Part shown: one piece after another, positions 40,401-48,600 of the stretch
How the letters are laid out: each line of letters starts with the position of its first letter
Numbering within the stretch: the stretch's first letter is position 1
Assembly: GCF_000092065.1 (NCBI RefSeq)
Contig: NC_009365.1
Coordinates: 1-64,000 of the forward strand
Reading direction: 5' to 3'
Source of the DNA: Ostreococcus lucimarinus CCE9901
Lineage: Eukaryota; Chlorophyta; Mamiellophyceae; Mamiellales; Bathycoccaceae
Length of the DNA: 64,000 nt
The notes under the pieces: model-generated
The model's input: only the letters and a program-made list of their open reading frames with translations
Databases searched by the model: none
What the model was told of the DNA's origin: nothing
Made by a program: the position numbers and the translations under genes

Positions 40401-42632
40401 CAGCTTGATGCACTGTCCACGCAGCGTGCTGAGCTCGAGCAGCGGCTAGTCAAGCGCGAGGAGGAGCTCGTCGCTGAGCTTGACGCAGCCAAGCATGAAG
40501 CCACAGCGCAGGCCGCACGTTTTGCACAACTTGGCGAGGCGGCCTCAGATCACGCACACGACGAGGTTGATAAACTTAAGTCCGAAGTGGAACGACTCGA
40601 GTTTGAGCTCGGCGCTGTGAAAAACGAGCTGACAAGCGCGACGTCGACTGCGAAAGCGGACATTGCGAGGCTTACGGATGAACTTGCAAGCGCCAGCGCC
40701 GCGCGAGACGCCGTGGCTGAAACCGCTCATCCAGAAGAAGACGGGTCATCGGAGTCTGCATCGGCGTTCGAAGCCATGAGACGCGACATGACTCGTCTCG
40801 AGTCGGAGCTTGCCGCCGCTCTCGCGGAGCTTGCGGAGCTCGAATCGCCTCGCGAGTCAGAGTCCTCAGATACTGAAGCTATTCGCGAGTTCACCACTGC
40901 GCTCGATTCTGCGCAGTCTGAGATTGAGCGCCTCACTCGCGAGCTCGAGGATGTTGAGCAGAGCAAGCAAGTGGCCATGAAGGAGTCATTTGAGCGCAAC
41001 GAATCGCAGATTGCGTCTCTGAACGCCGCGCACCGCGAGTTGGATCAGCGCCTGCGAGACGAGCTCGACGCGGCGCTCAAAGCGAAGGCAAGTCTTGAGA
41101 AGGAGCTCAGCGACCGCGCGGAATCCACCGCTGCTACCGAAATAGCGAAGCGCAACGCCGAAGCACTGAGCGAAAGCTTGCAATCGCAGCTTGATGCTTC
41201 TCGCGCTGAAGAGGCGAAGCTCCGTGATGAGCTCAATCATTTTCAGGAGCTTGCACGAGAGGAGATTTCAGCACTCCATAATGAAATTACCGAAATAAAA
41301 TTCACGTCGCAAGAAAGTCAAGCGTCGCTTGGAGAATCACCGTGGCCGAGTATCACAATTTCCACCCTTGCGGGTCTTAACGAGATGATGTCTCGGGGAT
41401 CTGAATTCGGGAGTGAAGGCTTAGATTGGCTTGAGCACGCCGCACACGAAGTACAAGCGCTTGAAAAGTCCGTGTTGGATGCGACGGCTGAGCTCGAGTT
41501 ACGAGAGAATGAATATGAACAAACTATTGCACAGTTGCAAGATAGTGTTCGTGACGCGGAAACTGACCTCAACTCGCAGAAGAGTCTGGCTAGCGCAGCT
41601 TTGAGCGACGTCGAGCATCTGAATGATAAATTGGCCGAACGCGATGAGGAGCTGGCATCACTCCGGCTCGAACTCGCGAACTTGGTTTCAGATGACGTCA
41701 CACGCGAGCTTGAATTAACGATCAGTAATTTGAGGATACAGCTGACCGCAAAAGATAACGAGTTGAATGGAGCTGTCGCGTCGTTGAATGATTTGGAAAA
41801 CGACAAGAGAGCTATAGAAGAAGCAATGTCCGAACTACAAGCTGCAGCTGACATGCAAGCAGCTCGAGTGCAAACATCGATTGAGCAAATATCAAGTTTG
41901 AATGTTGAGCTGGCCAAGCGCTCTGCAGCTCTTGATGCTAGTTGGGATAATCTTTCTCACGCTGAATCACGCGCACGTTTTGCCGAGCAAGAGCGAGACG
42001 ACGTTCGCCGGCTTTTTGAGGAGCGACTTGCTGTGAAAGAGCGAGCACTACGCGAGACACAAGGAGATGTTGAACATCTTCGTCAGACGGTGCGTAATCT
42101 TCAGGATAAATTGAAAGCACATAGATATGCACGTTCTGAGACCGAAGCTGGTCATCCAGAAGAAGACGGGTCATCGGAGTCTGCATCGGCGTTCGAAGCC
42201 ATGAGACGCGACATGACTCGTCTCGAGTCGGAGCTTGCCGCCGCTCTCGCGGAGCTTGCGGAGCTCGAATCGCCTCGCGAGTCAGAGTCCTCAGATACTG
42301 AAGCTATTCGCGAGTTCACCACTGCGCTCGATTCTGCGCAGTCTGAGATTGAGCGCCTCACTCGCGAGCTCGAGGATGTTGAGCAGAGCAAGCAAGTGGC
42401 CATGAAGGAGTCATTTGAGCGCAACGAATCGCAGATTGCGTCTCTGAACGCCGCGCACCGCGAGTTGGATCAGCGCCTGCGAGACGAGCTCGACGCGGCG
42501 CTCAAAGCGAAGGCAAGTCTTGAGAAGGAGCTCAGCGACCGCGCGGAATCCACCGCTGCTACCGAAACAGCGAAGCGCAACGCCGAAGCACTGAGCGAAA
42601 GCTTGCAATCGCAGCTTGATGGAAAAACTTGA
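31491..42632 (+). CDS. Giant membrane-anchored coiled-coil protein, N-terminal part (frame breaks at about 42620)
   Basis: A 3713-residue frame from ATG 31491; a TTG at 31464 was rejected as start. Residues 1 to about 95 are Arg/Thr/Ser/Gly-rich and transit-like. Four to six hydrophobic segments follow (about 104-130, 135-155, 166-190, 194-214, perhaps 240-262 and 265-295). Then come a Pro/Glu-rich stretch and a basic patch (about 425-450), and from about 470 onward continuous coiled coil. From residue about 1395 it consists of nine 86-residue repeats, unique coiled coil, then 262-residue repeats. The frame ends in TGA at 42630, 16 bp after the last repeat sequence is cut. The next frame, shifted by one base, continues the same kind of protein and carries a starch-binding domain. 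I take the two as one gene of about 6,080 residues. Plant MFP1, a thylakoid-anchored coiled-coil starch-granule factor, is the nearest analogue in layout. Confidence 0.85.
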   Translation: MERGARTRANDARWTRGTIGARGARERRVVAVRVTTRRVGGDASVGAGTSRTRTSVGKTRAVNGERDGEGGANDEGDAVREYGTFGSSASFARDAAPGEAAASVAVYVARAVALVVVSDIAAWTVTLYGGGIPAAMRSLVIFGGMSVVYYGAYVARWNRSMFDLATRLVAAAAIGSSSVIFGTALALKVIPRPMMQVLAILLASTVAPLLGVYVEELRLHRTSTRRTRLMILSDCSLYGSWDAVAGTVAWACAFNQSADAFGPALAQSSFVAFIVAAACRWMRAMYVLYVIDHWIIQTVAAMSQEFTETVSRATVVVMEEVSRAPIVVKETVSRVSVAIAETVTQTPDVVSHNDESPQPVAEPKMHERSDNNEAAVASVKMRVAREPQPVVMESAPSSDAAPVAGESVSVTQQPDERRIEYAPPYTAVIREQDPRPEPPRVVYAPAFVVVEEASTSSSTESDVTQPLESKRRRRQRKRQYRRRESLAKNTIDMSEIVSKEVNIALNMGVSIEAELQRMLDRRQSTLNDMKNQQANPISIAQVEADIAALRAELRRATTSREQFQRAQTSYESDLEMWMESIRAAAAVSRLDYAIDSLKNASVADDPQVKELIDQRAVWGLRLVSSQIFTIVELQDSLDSGEARSSARIAELRGAIESLELKLTRLQEEKTQSVDNRILLEDRLQKLNLEIDSVRERERVAQEDWQRERLRLEVELEASVKELQTATRTVDDALKAKLELLAKLQTAQDQSDTDAEAIRRLEHETETLQTKLKSLTEQLSVANASVEQINSRRFDLESQLRAKATELDLANANRADTSLVEELRRQVKNLSTEICWLRDQKSREGSEAEAVLQKQLAEARTQLEIQRNELEIEAKAEISELKRSMDVIREEMERLTSEMSEKTEKSLEYQRIVQERQKEIESLTKNKELAARAIDESKKNLAQAQEALETKQKALDDRVSQVASLSLDLAASEEKTLTLERELSASCQRSQELEELISSLRSYSESRDALLADIDLLLGNENDEREAMLRGSKNASDLVERIQKRLRREVVLEKKLDQAQLLEQVGLTVEELKTREAASLWWKDLVQIGSKALETIQSTAVDLSKGTVTASLLERSISLRAKELQNITSEPQYQRLQKSFNDLKRLSEAAERKLQEKERKIKSLKADSKESAAELKALTSELASVKEDLKYIRDIAKEERDEQIQRIESLMLEVDSFENAKFDGEEAVRFRNEAAKLRGMKIRLEAELKLSQDLAETASSELARAREEHDVVITQLSEEIAALELDITVKSEAIEKLESKTNNIEVKLGSDLESALAKLNTTLEELDKKSTDFASLESASVEQKRNFEKHVDELEKRLGASEAEVQRLIQDRDLAIEAKDNEMVSKILSQSAIVSDLESERDALRSQLADLSSARDSELASVRADLESQLREREEDIERVRSELDESKAALESERDALQSELERVLSQVPEVDASQSAIVSDLESERDALRSQLADLSSARDSELASVRADLESQLREREEDIERVRSELDESKAALESERDALQSELERVLSQVPEVDASQSAAVSDLESERDALRSQLADLSSARDSELASVRADLESQLREREEDIERVRSELDESKAALESERDALQSELERVLSQVPEVDASQSAIVSDLESERDALRSQLADLSSARDSELASVRADLESQLREREEDIERVRSELDESKAALESERDALQSELERVLSQVPEVDASQSAAVSDLESERDALRSQLADLSSARDSELASVRADLESQLREREEDIERVRSELDESKAALESERDALQSELERVLSQVPEVDASQSAIVSDLESERDALRSQLADLSSARDSELASVRADLESQLREREEDIERVRSELDESKAALESERDALQSELERVLSQVPEVDASQSAAVSDLESERDALRSQLADLSSARDSELASVRADLESQLREREEDIERVRSELDESKAALESERDALQSELERVLSQVPEVDASQSAAVSDLESERDALRSQLADLSSARDSELASVRADLESQLREREEDIERVRSELDESKAALESERDALQSELERVLSQVPEVDASQSAAVSDLESERDALRSQLADLSSARDSELASVRADLESQLREREEDIERVRSELDESKAALESERDALQSELERVLSQVPEVDASQSAAMSDLESERDALRSQLSELRQMSSESIAGLQQQLVAFSAEADSAASLRKTVKELKATIRQRENLLSETVFDPMLNDDLDRMNDELASKSAELDSARTKLQSTLNKLKEREEQAESSQAVASAVIDEIRAELLNANEKLAARESYANAVELALRSELTEREKEIALLRVKVAKILDDSTNKQTSLTTALDSAQSEIERLTRELEDVEQSKQVAMKESFERNESQIASLNAAHRELDQRLRDELDAALKAKASLEKELSDRAESTAATETAKRNAEALSESLQSQLDALSTQRAELEQRLVKREEELVAELDAAKHEATAQAARFAQLGEAASDHAHDEVDKLKSEVERLEFELGAVKNELTSATSTAKADIARLTDELASASAARDAVAETAHPEEDGSSESASAFEAMRRDMTRLESELAAALAELAELESPRESESSDTEAIREFTTALDSAQSEIERLTRELEDVEQSKQVAMKESFERNESQIASLNAAHRELDQRLRDELDAALKAKASLEERSDRAESTAATETAKRNAEALSESLQSQLDALSTQRAELEQRLVKREEELVAELDAAKHEATAQAARFAQLGEAASDHAHDEVDKLKSEVERLEFELGAVKNELTSATSTAKADIARLTDELASASAARDAVAETAHPEEDGSSESASAFEAMRRDMTRLESELAAALAELAELESPRESESSDTEAIREFTTALDSAQSEIERLTRELEDVEQSKQVAMKESFERNESQIASLNAAHRELDQRLRDELDAALKAKASLEKERSDRAESTAATETAKRNAEALSESLQSQLDALSTQRAELEQRLVKREEELVAELDAAKHEATAQAARFAQLGEAASDHAHDEVDKLKSEVERLEFELGAVKNELTSATSTAKADIARLTDELASASAARDAVAETAHPEEDGSSESASAFEAMRRDMTRLESELAAALAELAELESPRESESSDTEAIREFTTALDSAQSEIERLTRELEDVEQSKQVAMKESFERNESQIASLNAAHRELDQRLRDELDAALKAKASLEKELSDRAESTAATEIAKRNAEALSESLQSQLDASRAEEAKLRDELNHFQELAREEISALHNEITEIKFTSQESQASLGESPWPSITISTLAGLNEMMSRGSEFGSEGLDWLEHAAHEVQALEKSVLDATAELELRENEYEQTIAQLQDSVRDAETDLNSQKSLASAALSDVEHLNDKLAERDEELASLRLELANLVSDDVTRELELTISNLRIQLTAKDNELNGAVASLNDLENDKRAIEEAMSELQAAADMQAARVQTSIEQISSLNVELAKRSAALDASWDNLSHAESRARFAEQERDDVRRLFEERLAVKERALRETQGDVEHLRQTVRNLQDKLKAHRYARSETEAGHPEEDGSSESASAFEAMRRDMTRLESELAAALAELAELESPRESESSDTEAIREFTTALDSAQSEIERLTRELEDVEQSKQVAMKESFERNESQIASLNAAHRELDQRLRDELDAALKAKASLEKELSDRAESTAATETAKRNAEALSESLQSQLDGKT
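35670..38034 (+). repeat. 258-bp (86-residue) tandem repeat array 1, nine copies plus a partial
   Basis: Nine head-to-tail copies start at 35670 and recur every 258 bp to 37991, then a tenth stops after about 43 bp at 38034. The translated unit starts SDLESERDALRSQLADLSS and ends in VPEVDASQSA[I/A]V. Copies differ at only a few bases, including synonymous sites (CTG/TTG in copy 1). The I/A change alternates along copies 2-7, so part of the array grew as 516-bp double units. Eighty-six is not a multiple of seven, so each unit must contain a skip or hendecad segment in the coiled coil. Confidence 0.95.
38538..41192 (+). repeat. 786-bp (262-residue) tandem repeats, three copies plus a partial
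   Basis: Units start at 38538, 39324, 40107 and 40893, each beginning TTALDSAQSEIERLTRELED. Spacing is 786, 783 and 786 bp; the 783-bp copy lacks one codon in the KELSDRAES segment (EERSDRAES). The last copy is cut at about 41192 where unique coiled coil takes over. A further displaced partial copy lies at about 42148-42620. Copies are nearly identical at the DNA level. Confidence 0.93.
42148..42620 (+). repeat. Displaced partial copy of the 786-bp repeat
   Basis: This stretch repeats the end of one unit (HPEEDGSSESASAFEAM) and the start of the next (TTALDSAQSEIERL at 42318) up to SLQSQLD. It stops abruptly at about 42620, where sequence from a different module begins in another frame. Confidence 0.9.
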
Positions 42633-45600
42633 GTCATTGCGCCGTGAGCACGAAACAAAACTGAACGACATGCGTGAGTCTGCAACACAACAACGCGCGG
42701 ATCTTGAGTCCCAGCTTCGCGAGCGCGAGGAGGACATCGAGCGCGTGCGTTCTGAGCTCGACGAGTCCAAGGCGGCACTTGAGTCTGAGCGCGACGCGCT
42801 GCAGTCGGAGCTCGAGCGCGTGCTTTCTCAGGTGTCTGAGTCTGAGTCTCTGCAGTCCGCTGCCGTGTCCGATCTCGAGTCTGAGCGCGACGCGCTGCGT
42901 TCGCAGCTCGCCGACCTTTCGTCCGCTCGCGACTCTGAGTTGGCGTCTGTGCGCGCGGATCTTGAGTCCCAGCTTCGCGAGCGCGAGGAGGACATCGAGC
43001 GCGTGCGTTCTGAGCTCGACGAGTCCAAGGCGGCACTTGAGTCTGAGCGCGACGCGCTGCAGTCGGAGCTCGAGCGCGTGCTTTCTCAGGTGTCTGAGTC
43101 TGAGTCTCTGCAGTCCGCTGCCGTGTCCGATCTCGAGTCTGAGCGCGACGCGCTGCGTTCGCAGCTCGCCGACCTTTCGTCCGCTCGCGACTCTGAGTTG
43201 GCGTCTGTGCGCGCGGATCTTGAGTCCCAGCTTCGCGAGCGCGAGGAGGACATCGAGCGCGTGCGTTCTGAGCTCGACGAGTCCAAGGCGGCACTTGAGT
43301 CTGAGCGCGACGCGCTGCAGTCGGAGCTCGAGCGCGTGCTTTCTCAGGTGTCTGAGTCTGAGTCTCTGCAGTCCGCTGCCGTGTCCGATCTCGAGTCTGA
43401 GCGCGACGCGCTGCGTTCGCAGCTCGCCGACCTTTCGTCCGCTCGCGACTCTGAGTTGGCGTCTGTGCGCGCGGATCTTGAGTCCCAGCTTCGCGAGCGC
43501 GAGGAGGACATCGAGCGCGTGCGTTCTGAGCTCGACGAGTCCAAGGCGGCACTTGAGTCTGAGCGCGACGCGCTGCAGTCGGAGCTCGAGCGCGTGCTTT
43601 CTCAGGTGTCTGAGTCTGAGTCTCTGCAGTCCGCTGCCGTGTCCGATCTCGAGTCTGAGCGCGACGCGCTGCGTTCGCAGCTCGCCGACCTTTCGTCCGC
43701 TCGCGACTCTGAGTTGGCGTCTGTGCGCGCGGATCTTGAGTCCCAGCTTCGCGAGCGCGAGGACGACATCGAGCGCGTGCGTTCTGAGCTCGACGAGTCC
43801 AAGGCGGCACTTGAGTCTGAGCGCGACGCGCTGCAGTCGGAGCTCGAGCGCGTGCTTTCTCAGGTGCCCGAGGTTGACGCGTCGCAGTCCGCTGCCGTGT
43901 CCGATCTCGAGTCTGAGCGCGACGCGCTGCGTTCGCAGCTCGCCGACCTTTCGTCCGCTCGCGACTCTGAGTTGGCGTCTGTGCGCGCGGATCTTGAGTC
44001 CCAGCTTCGCGAGCGCGAGGAGGACATCGAGCGCGTGCGTTCTGAGCTCGACGAGTCCAAGGCGGCACTTGAGTCTGAGCGCGACGCGCTGCAGTCGGAG
44101 CTCGAGCGCGTGCTTTCTCAGGTGCCCGAGGTTGACGCGTCGCAGTCCGCTGCCGTGTCCGATCTCGAGTCTGAGCGCGACGCGCTGCGTTCGCAGCTCG
44201 CCGACCTTTCGTCCGCTCGCGACTCTGAGTTGGCGTCTGTGCGCGCGGATCTTGAGTCCCAGCTTCGCGAGCGCGAGGAGGACATCGAGCGCGTGCGTTC
44301 TGAGCTCGACGAGTCCAAGGCGGCACTTGAGTCTGAGCGCGACGCGCTGCAGTCGGAGCTCGAGCGCGTGCTTTCTCAGGTGCCCGAGGTTGACGCGTCG
44401 CAGTCCGCTGCCGTGTCCGATCTCGAGTCTGAGCGCGACGCGCTGCGTTCGCAGCTCGCCGACCTTTCGTCCGCTCGCGACTCTGAGTTGGCGTCTGTGC
44501 GCGCGGATCTTGAGTCCCAGCTTCGCGAGCGCGAGGAGGACATCGAGCGCGTGCGTTCTGAGCTCGACGAGTCCAAGGCGGCACTTGAGTCTGAGCGCGA
44601 CGCGCTGCAGTCGGAGCTCGAGCGCGTGCTTTCTCAGGTGCCCGAGGTTGACGCGTCGCAGTCCGCTGCCGTGTCCGATCTCGAGTCTGAGCGCGACGCG
44701 CTGCGTTCGCAGCTCGCCGACCTTTCGTCCGCTCGCGACTCTGAGTTGGCGTCTGTGCGCGCGGATCTTGAGTCCCAGCTTCGCGAGCGCGAGGAGGACA
44801 TCGAGCGCGTGCGTTCTGAGCTCGACGAGTCCAAGGCGGCACTTGAGTCTGAGCGCGACGCGCTGCAGTCGGAGCTCGAGCGCGTGCTGGGAGAGTTGAG
44901 TCAGTCGACTTCGGCGCTTCGGCGCGTTGAGGAGGATCTCAATGCCGCTTTAAGCGACCGCGATGAGTTCGAAGAAGAGAGTGATCGTTTGCGTCGGCGT
45001 CTACCACGACTTGAACGAGAGCATAACGAGTTGGAGGATGCAATGCGCTTGGAAATGGACGAATTGGCTTCAAAGCTTGCAGCGATGTCAAAAGCGCGCG
45101 ATGATCTCGAGAAGGACATGATTGAGCAGAGTGATGGTCTGTACAAGGCACTTGGCAGTAGCCGCGAGGATCTGCAGCGAGAACTAAACGAGGGCAAGAA
45201 GTTACTTGCTCAACGTGAGGCCGAGCTAAAGCGTTTAACTGCCGATTTTTCGTTGAAAGAGCACGCAATTGAGTCTGAGCGAGAAGCACTTGCGACCGAA
45301 TTGGATCGACTGATACACAAGGTGCCAGCCTTGGAGTTGACTACGGCTGAACTAGAGGCTGAACGCGCGGAGTTGCGCGAAAAGCTTGATGATTTGATAG
45401 CAAATCGTGATCAGCTGGCGGCCAATCTGCGAACCGAGAACGATTCGATGTCAGCAGAACTGTCCATGACTCGAGAAGCTCTTGATGAACAATTCAATGC
45501 CGTTACAACACAGCTCCTTGAAACCGATGAGATCATCGACAAGATGCGCAAGGATAACGAAGCTGCAAAGGAAGCAGCAGAGAACGACCGCTTAGCGCTA

Positions 45601-48600
45601 CAAGGTGAGCTTGAGCGCGTGGTGTCGGAATCAAATAAGCTGCGGGCAGCTCAAGCCACGGCCGAGTCTCTTCTACGCGCAGAGCGTGATGATCTCGAAG
45701 ACAAGGTCGAAAAACTTGAGTCATTGCGCCGTGAGCACGAAACAAAACTGAACGACATGCGTGAGTCTGCAACACAACAACGCGCGGATCTTGAGTCCCA
45801 GCTTCGCGAGCGCGAGGAGGACATCGAGCGCGTGCGTTCTGAGCTCGACGAGTCCAAGGCGGCACTTGAGTCTGAGCGCGACGCGCTGCAGTCGGAGCTC
45901 GAGCGCGTGCTTTCTCAGGTGTCTGAGTCTGAGTCTCTGCAGTCCGCTGCCGTGTCCGATCTCGAGTCTGAGCGCGACGCGCTGCGTTCGCAGCTCGCCG
46001 ACCTTTCGTCCGCTCGCGACTCTGAGTTGGCGTCTGTGCGCGCGGATCTTGAGTCCCAGCTTCGCGAGCGCGAGGAGGACATCGAGCGCGTGCGTTCTGA
46101 GCTCGACGAGTCCAAGGCGGCACTTGAGTCTGAGCGCGACGCGCTGCAGTCGGAGCTCGAGCGCGTGCTTTCTCAGGTGCCCGAGGTTGACGCGTCGCAG
46201 TCCGCTGCCGTGTCCGATCTCGAGTCTGAGCGCGACGCGCTGCGTTCGCAGCTCGCCGACCTTTCGTCCGCTCGCGACTCTGAGTTGGCGTCTGTGCGCG
46301 CGGATCTTGAGTCCCAGCTTCGCGAGCGCGAGGAGGACATCGAGCGCGTGCGTTCTGAGCTCGACGAGTCCAAGGCGGCACTTGAGTCTGAGCGCGACGC
46401 GCTGCAGTCGGAGCTCGAGCGCGTGCTGGGAGAGTTGAGTCAGTCGACTTCGGCGCTTCGGCGCGTTGAGGAGGATCTCAATGCCGCTTTAAGCGACCGC
46501 GATGAGTTCGAAGAAGAGAGTGATCGTTTGCGTCGGCGTCTACCACGACTTGAACGAGAGCATAACGAGTTGGAGGATGCAATGCGCTTGGAAATGGACG
46601 AATTGGCTTCAAAGCTTGCAGCGATGTCAAAAGCGCGCGATGATCTCGAGAAGGACATGATTGAGCAGAGTGATGGTCTGTACAAGGCACTTGGCAGTAG
46701 CCGCGAGGATCTGCAGCGAGAACTAAACGAGGGCAAGAAGTTACTTGCTCAACGTGAGGCCGAGCTAAAGCGTTTAACTGCCGATTTTTCGTTGAAAGAG
46801 CACGCACTTGAGTCTGAGCGAGAAGCACTTGCGACCGAATTGGATCGACTGATACACAAGGTGCCAGCCTTGGAGTTGACTGCGGCTGAACTAGAGGCTG
46901 AACGCGCGGAGTTGCGCGAAAAGCTTGATGATTTGATAGCAAATCGTGATCAGCTGGCGGCCAATCTGCGAACCGAGAACGATTCGATGTCAGCAGAACT
47001 GTCCATGACTCGAGAAGCTCTTGATGAACAATTCAATGCCGTTACAACACAGCTCCTTGAAACCGATGAGATCATCGACAAGATGCGCAAGGATAACGAA
47101 GCTGCAAAGGAAGCAGCAGAGAACGACCGCTTAGCGCTACAAGGTGAGCTTGAGCGCGTGGTGTCGGAATCAAATAAGCTGCGGGCAGCTCAAGCCACGG
47201 CCGAGTCTCTTCTACGCGCAGAGCGTGATGATCTCGAAGACAAGGTCGAAAAACTTGAGTCATTGCGCCGTGAGCACGAAACAAAACTGAACGACGTGCG
47301 TGAGTCTGCAACACAACAACGCGCGGATCTTGAGTCCCAGCTTCGCGAGCGCGAGGAGGACATCGAGCGCGTGCGTTCTGAGCTCGACGAGTCCAAGGCG
47401 GCACTTGAGTCTGAGCGCGACGCGCTGCAGTCGGAGCTCGAGCGCGTGCTTTCTCAGGTGTCTGAGTCTGAGTCTCTGCAGTCCGCTGCCGTGTCCGATC
47501 TCGAGTCTGAGCGCGACGCGCTGCGTTCGCAGCTCGCCGACCTTTCGTCCGCTCGCGACTCTGAGTTGGCGTCTGTGCGCGCGGATCTTGAGTCCCAGCT
47601 TCGCGAGCGCGAGGAGGACATCGAGCGCGTGCGTTCTGAGCTCGACGAGTCCAAGGCGGCACTTGAGTCTGAGCGCGACGCGCTGCAGTCGGAGCTCGAG
47701 CGCGTGCTTTCTCAGGTGTCTGAGTCTGAGTCTCTGCAGTCCGCTGCCGTGTCCGATCTCGAGTCTGAGCGCGACGCGCTGCGTTCGCAGCTCGCCGACC
47801 TTTCGTCCGCTCGCGACTCTGAGTTGGCGTCTGTGCGCGCGGATCTTGAGTCCCAGCTTCGCGAGCGCGAGGAGGACATCGAGCGCGTGCGTTCTGAGCT
47901 CGACGAGTCCAAGGCGGCACTTGAGTCTGAGCGCGACGCGCTGCAGTCGGAGCTCGAGCGCGTCATGGACGACGTTCTGAACGCAGAAGCGCTTGCGGAG
48001 CAAGCTGAGCTTATACGCTCGCAGATGCAGGCGGACATGGAGCAACTTGTTGAAGCGCGACAAAGTGTTGAGCAGCGTTTGCAGGATGTGGACAGTGCTC
48101 TTCAGATTTCTTTGAACAAGGTTGCCACGCTTGAGATTGAGCAAGAAAGATTGCGACTCGAACTCTCCGCTTCCGAGAAAGCCTTAGCCGAAAGTGAACG
48201 TGCTAGGTCAGAATCAGACGCAGAAATTCTGGCGCTTAGCGACGAGCTGTCGGACGCTTTGAATGCACGGTTACTTATTGAGCAACGACTTCGTGCGCGC
48301 GACGAGGAACTGGAGACCGCGCGCATCAAACAATCTGAATTAATTACGGAGAATTCAAAGCTCCGAGCTGAACTCATGGATGCCAAAGCAATGGCAGACG
48401 ATTACACTCGGCAGTTGTCTTCAGGGCTATTCGGCGATGAAAAGCGTGTCGAGGCTGGAATTCAACGATTTGACTCTTTCGAGGCGTCGGACACTGGTAT
48501 ATTTGCCACAGACGAAGCAGACGAAGCTTTCGTGACCGCCTGCAATATGGTGCAACGAATTGAAATCTTAGTTCGTCGACAAAAGCAAACGGGCGAAGAA

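Noticed and set aside
42600-42640. Programmed ribosomal frameshift joining the two giant frames
   Set aside because: No slippery heptamer with a downstream structure is evident, and the break coincides with a repeat-module junction, which better fits mis-assembly or recombination.
42470-44842. Minus-strand 790-residue open frame, and the parallel plus-strand frame at 42674-44899
   Set aside because: Both are shadows of the coiled-coil repeat in other frames; the true frame shows heptad-like coiled coil and leads to the CBM20 domain.
35670-44889. CRISPR-like or satellite array
   Set aside because: Units are 258 bp, in frame, without spacers, and lie within a long coding frame of a nuclear genome.
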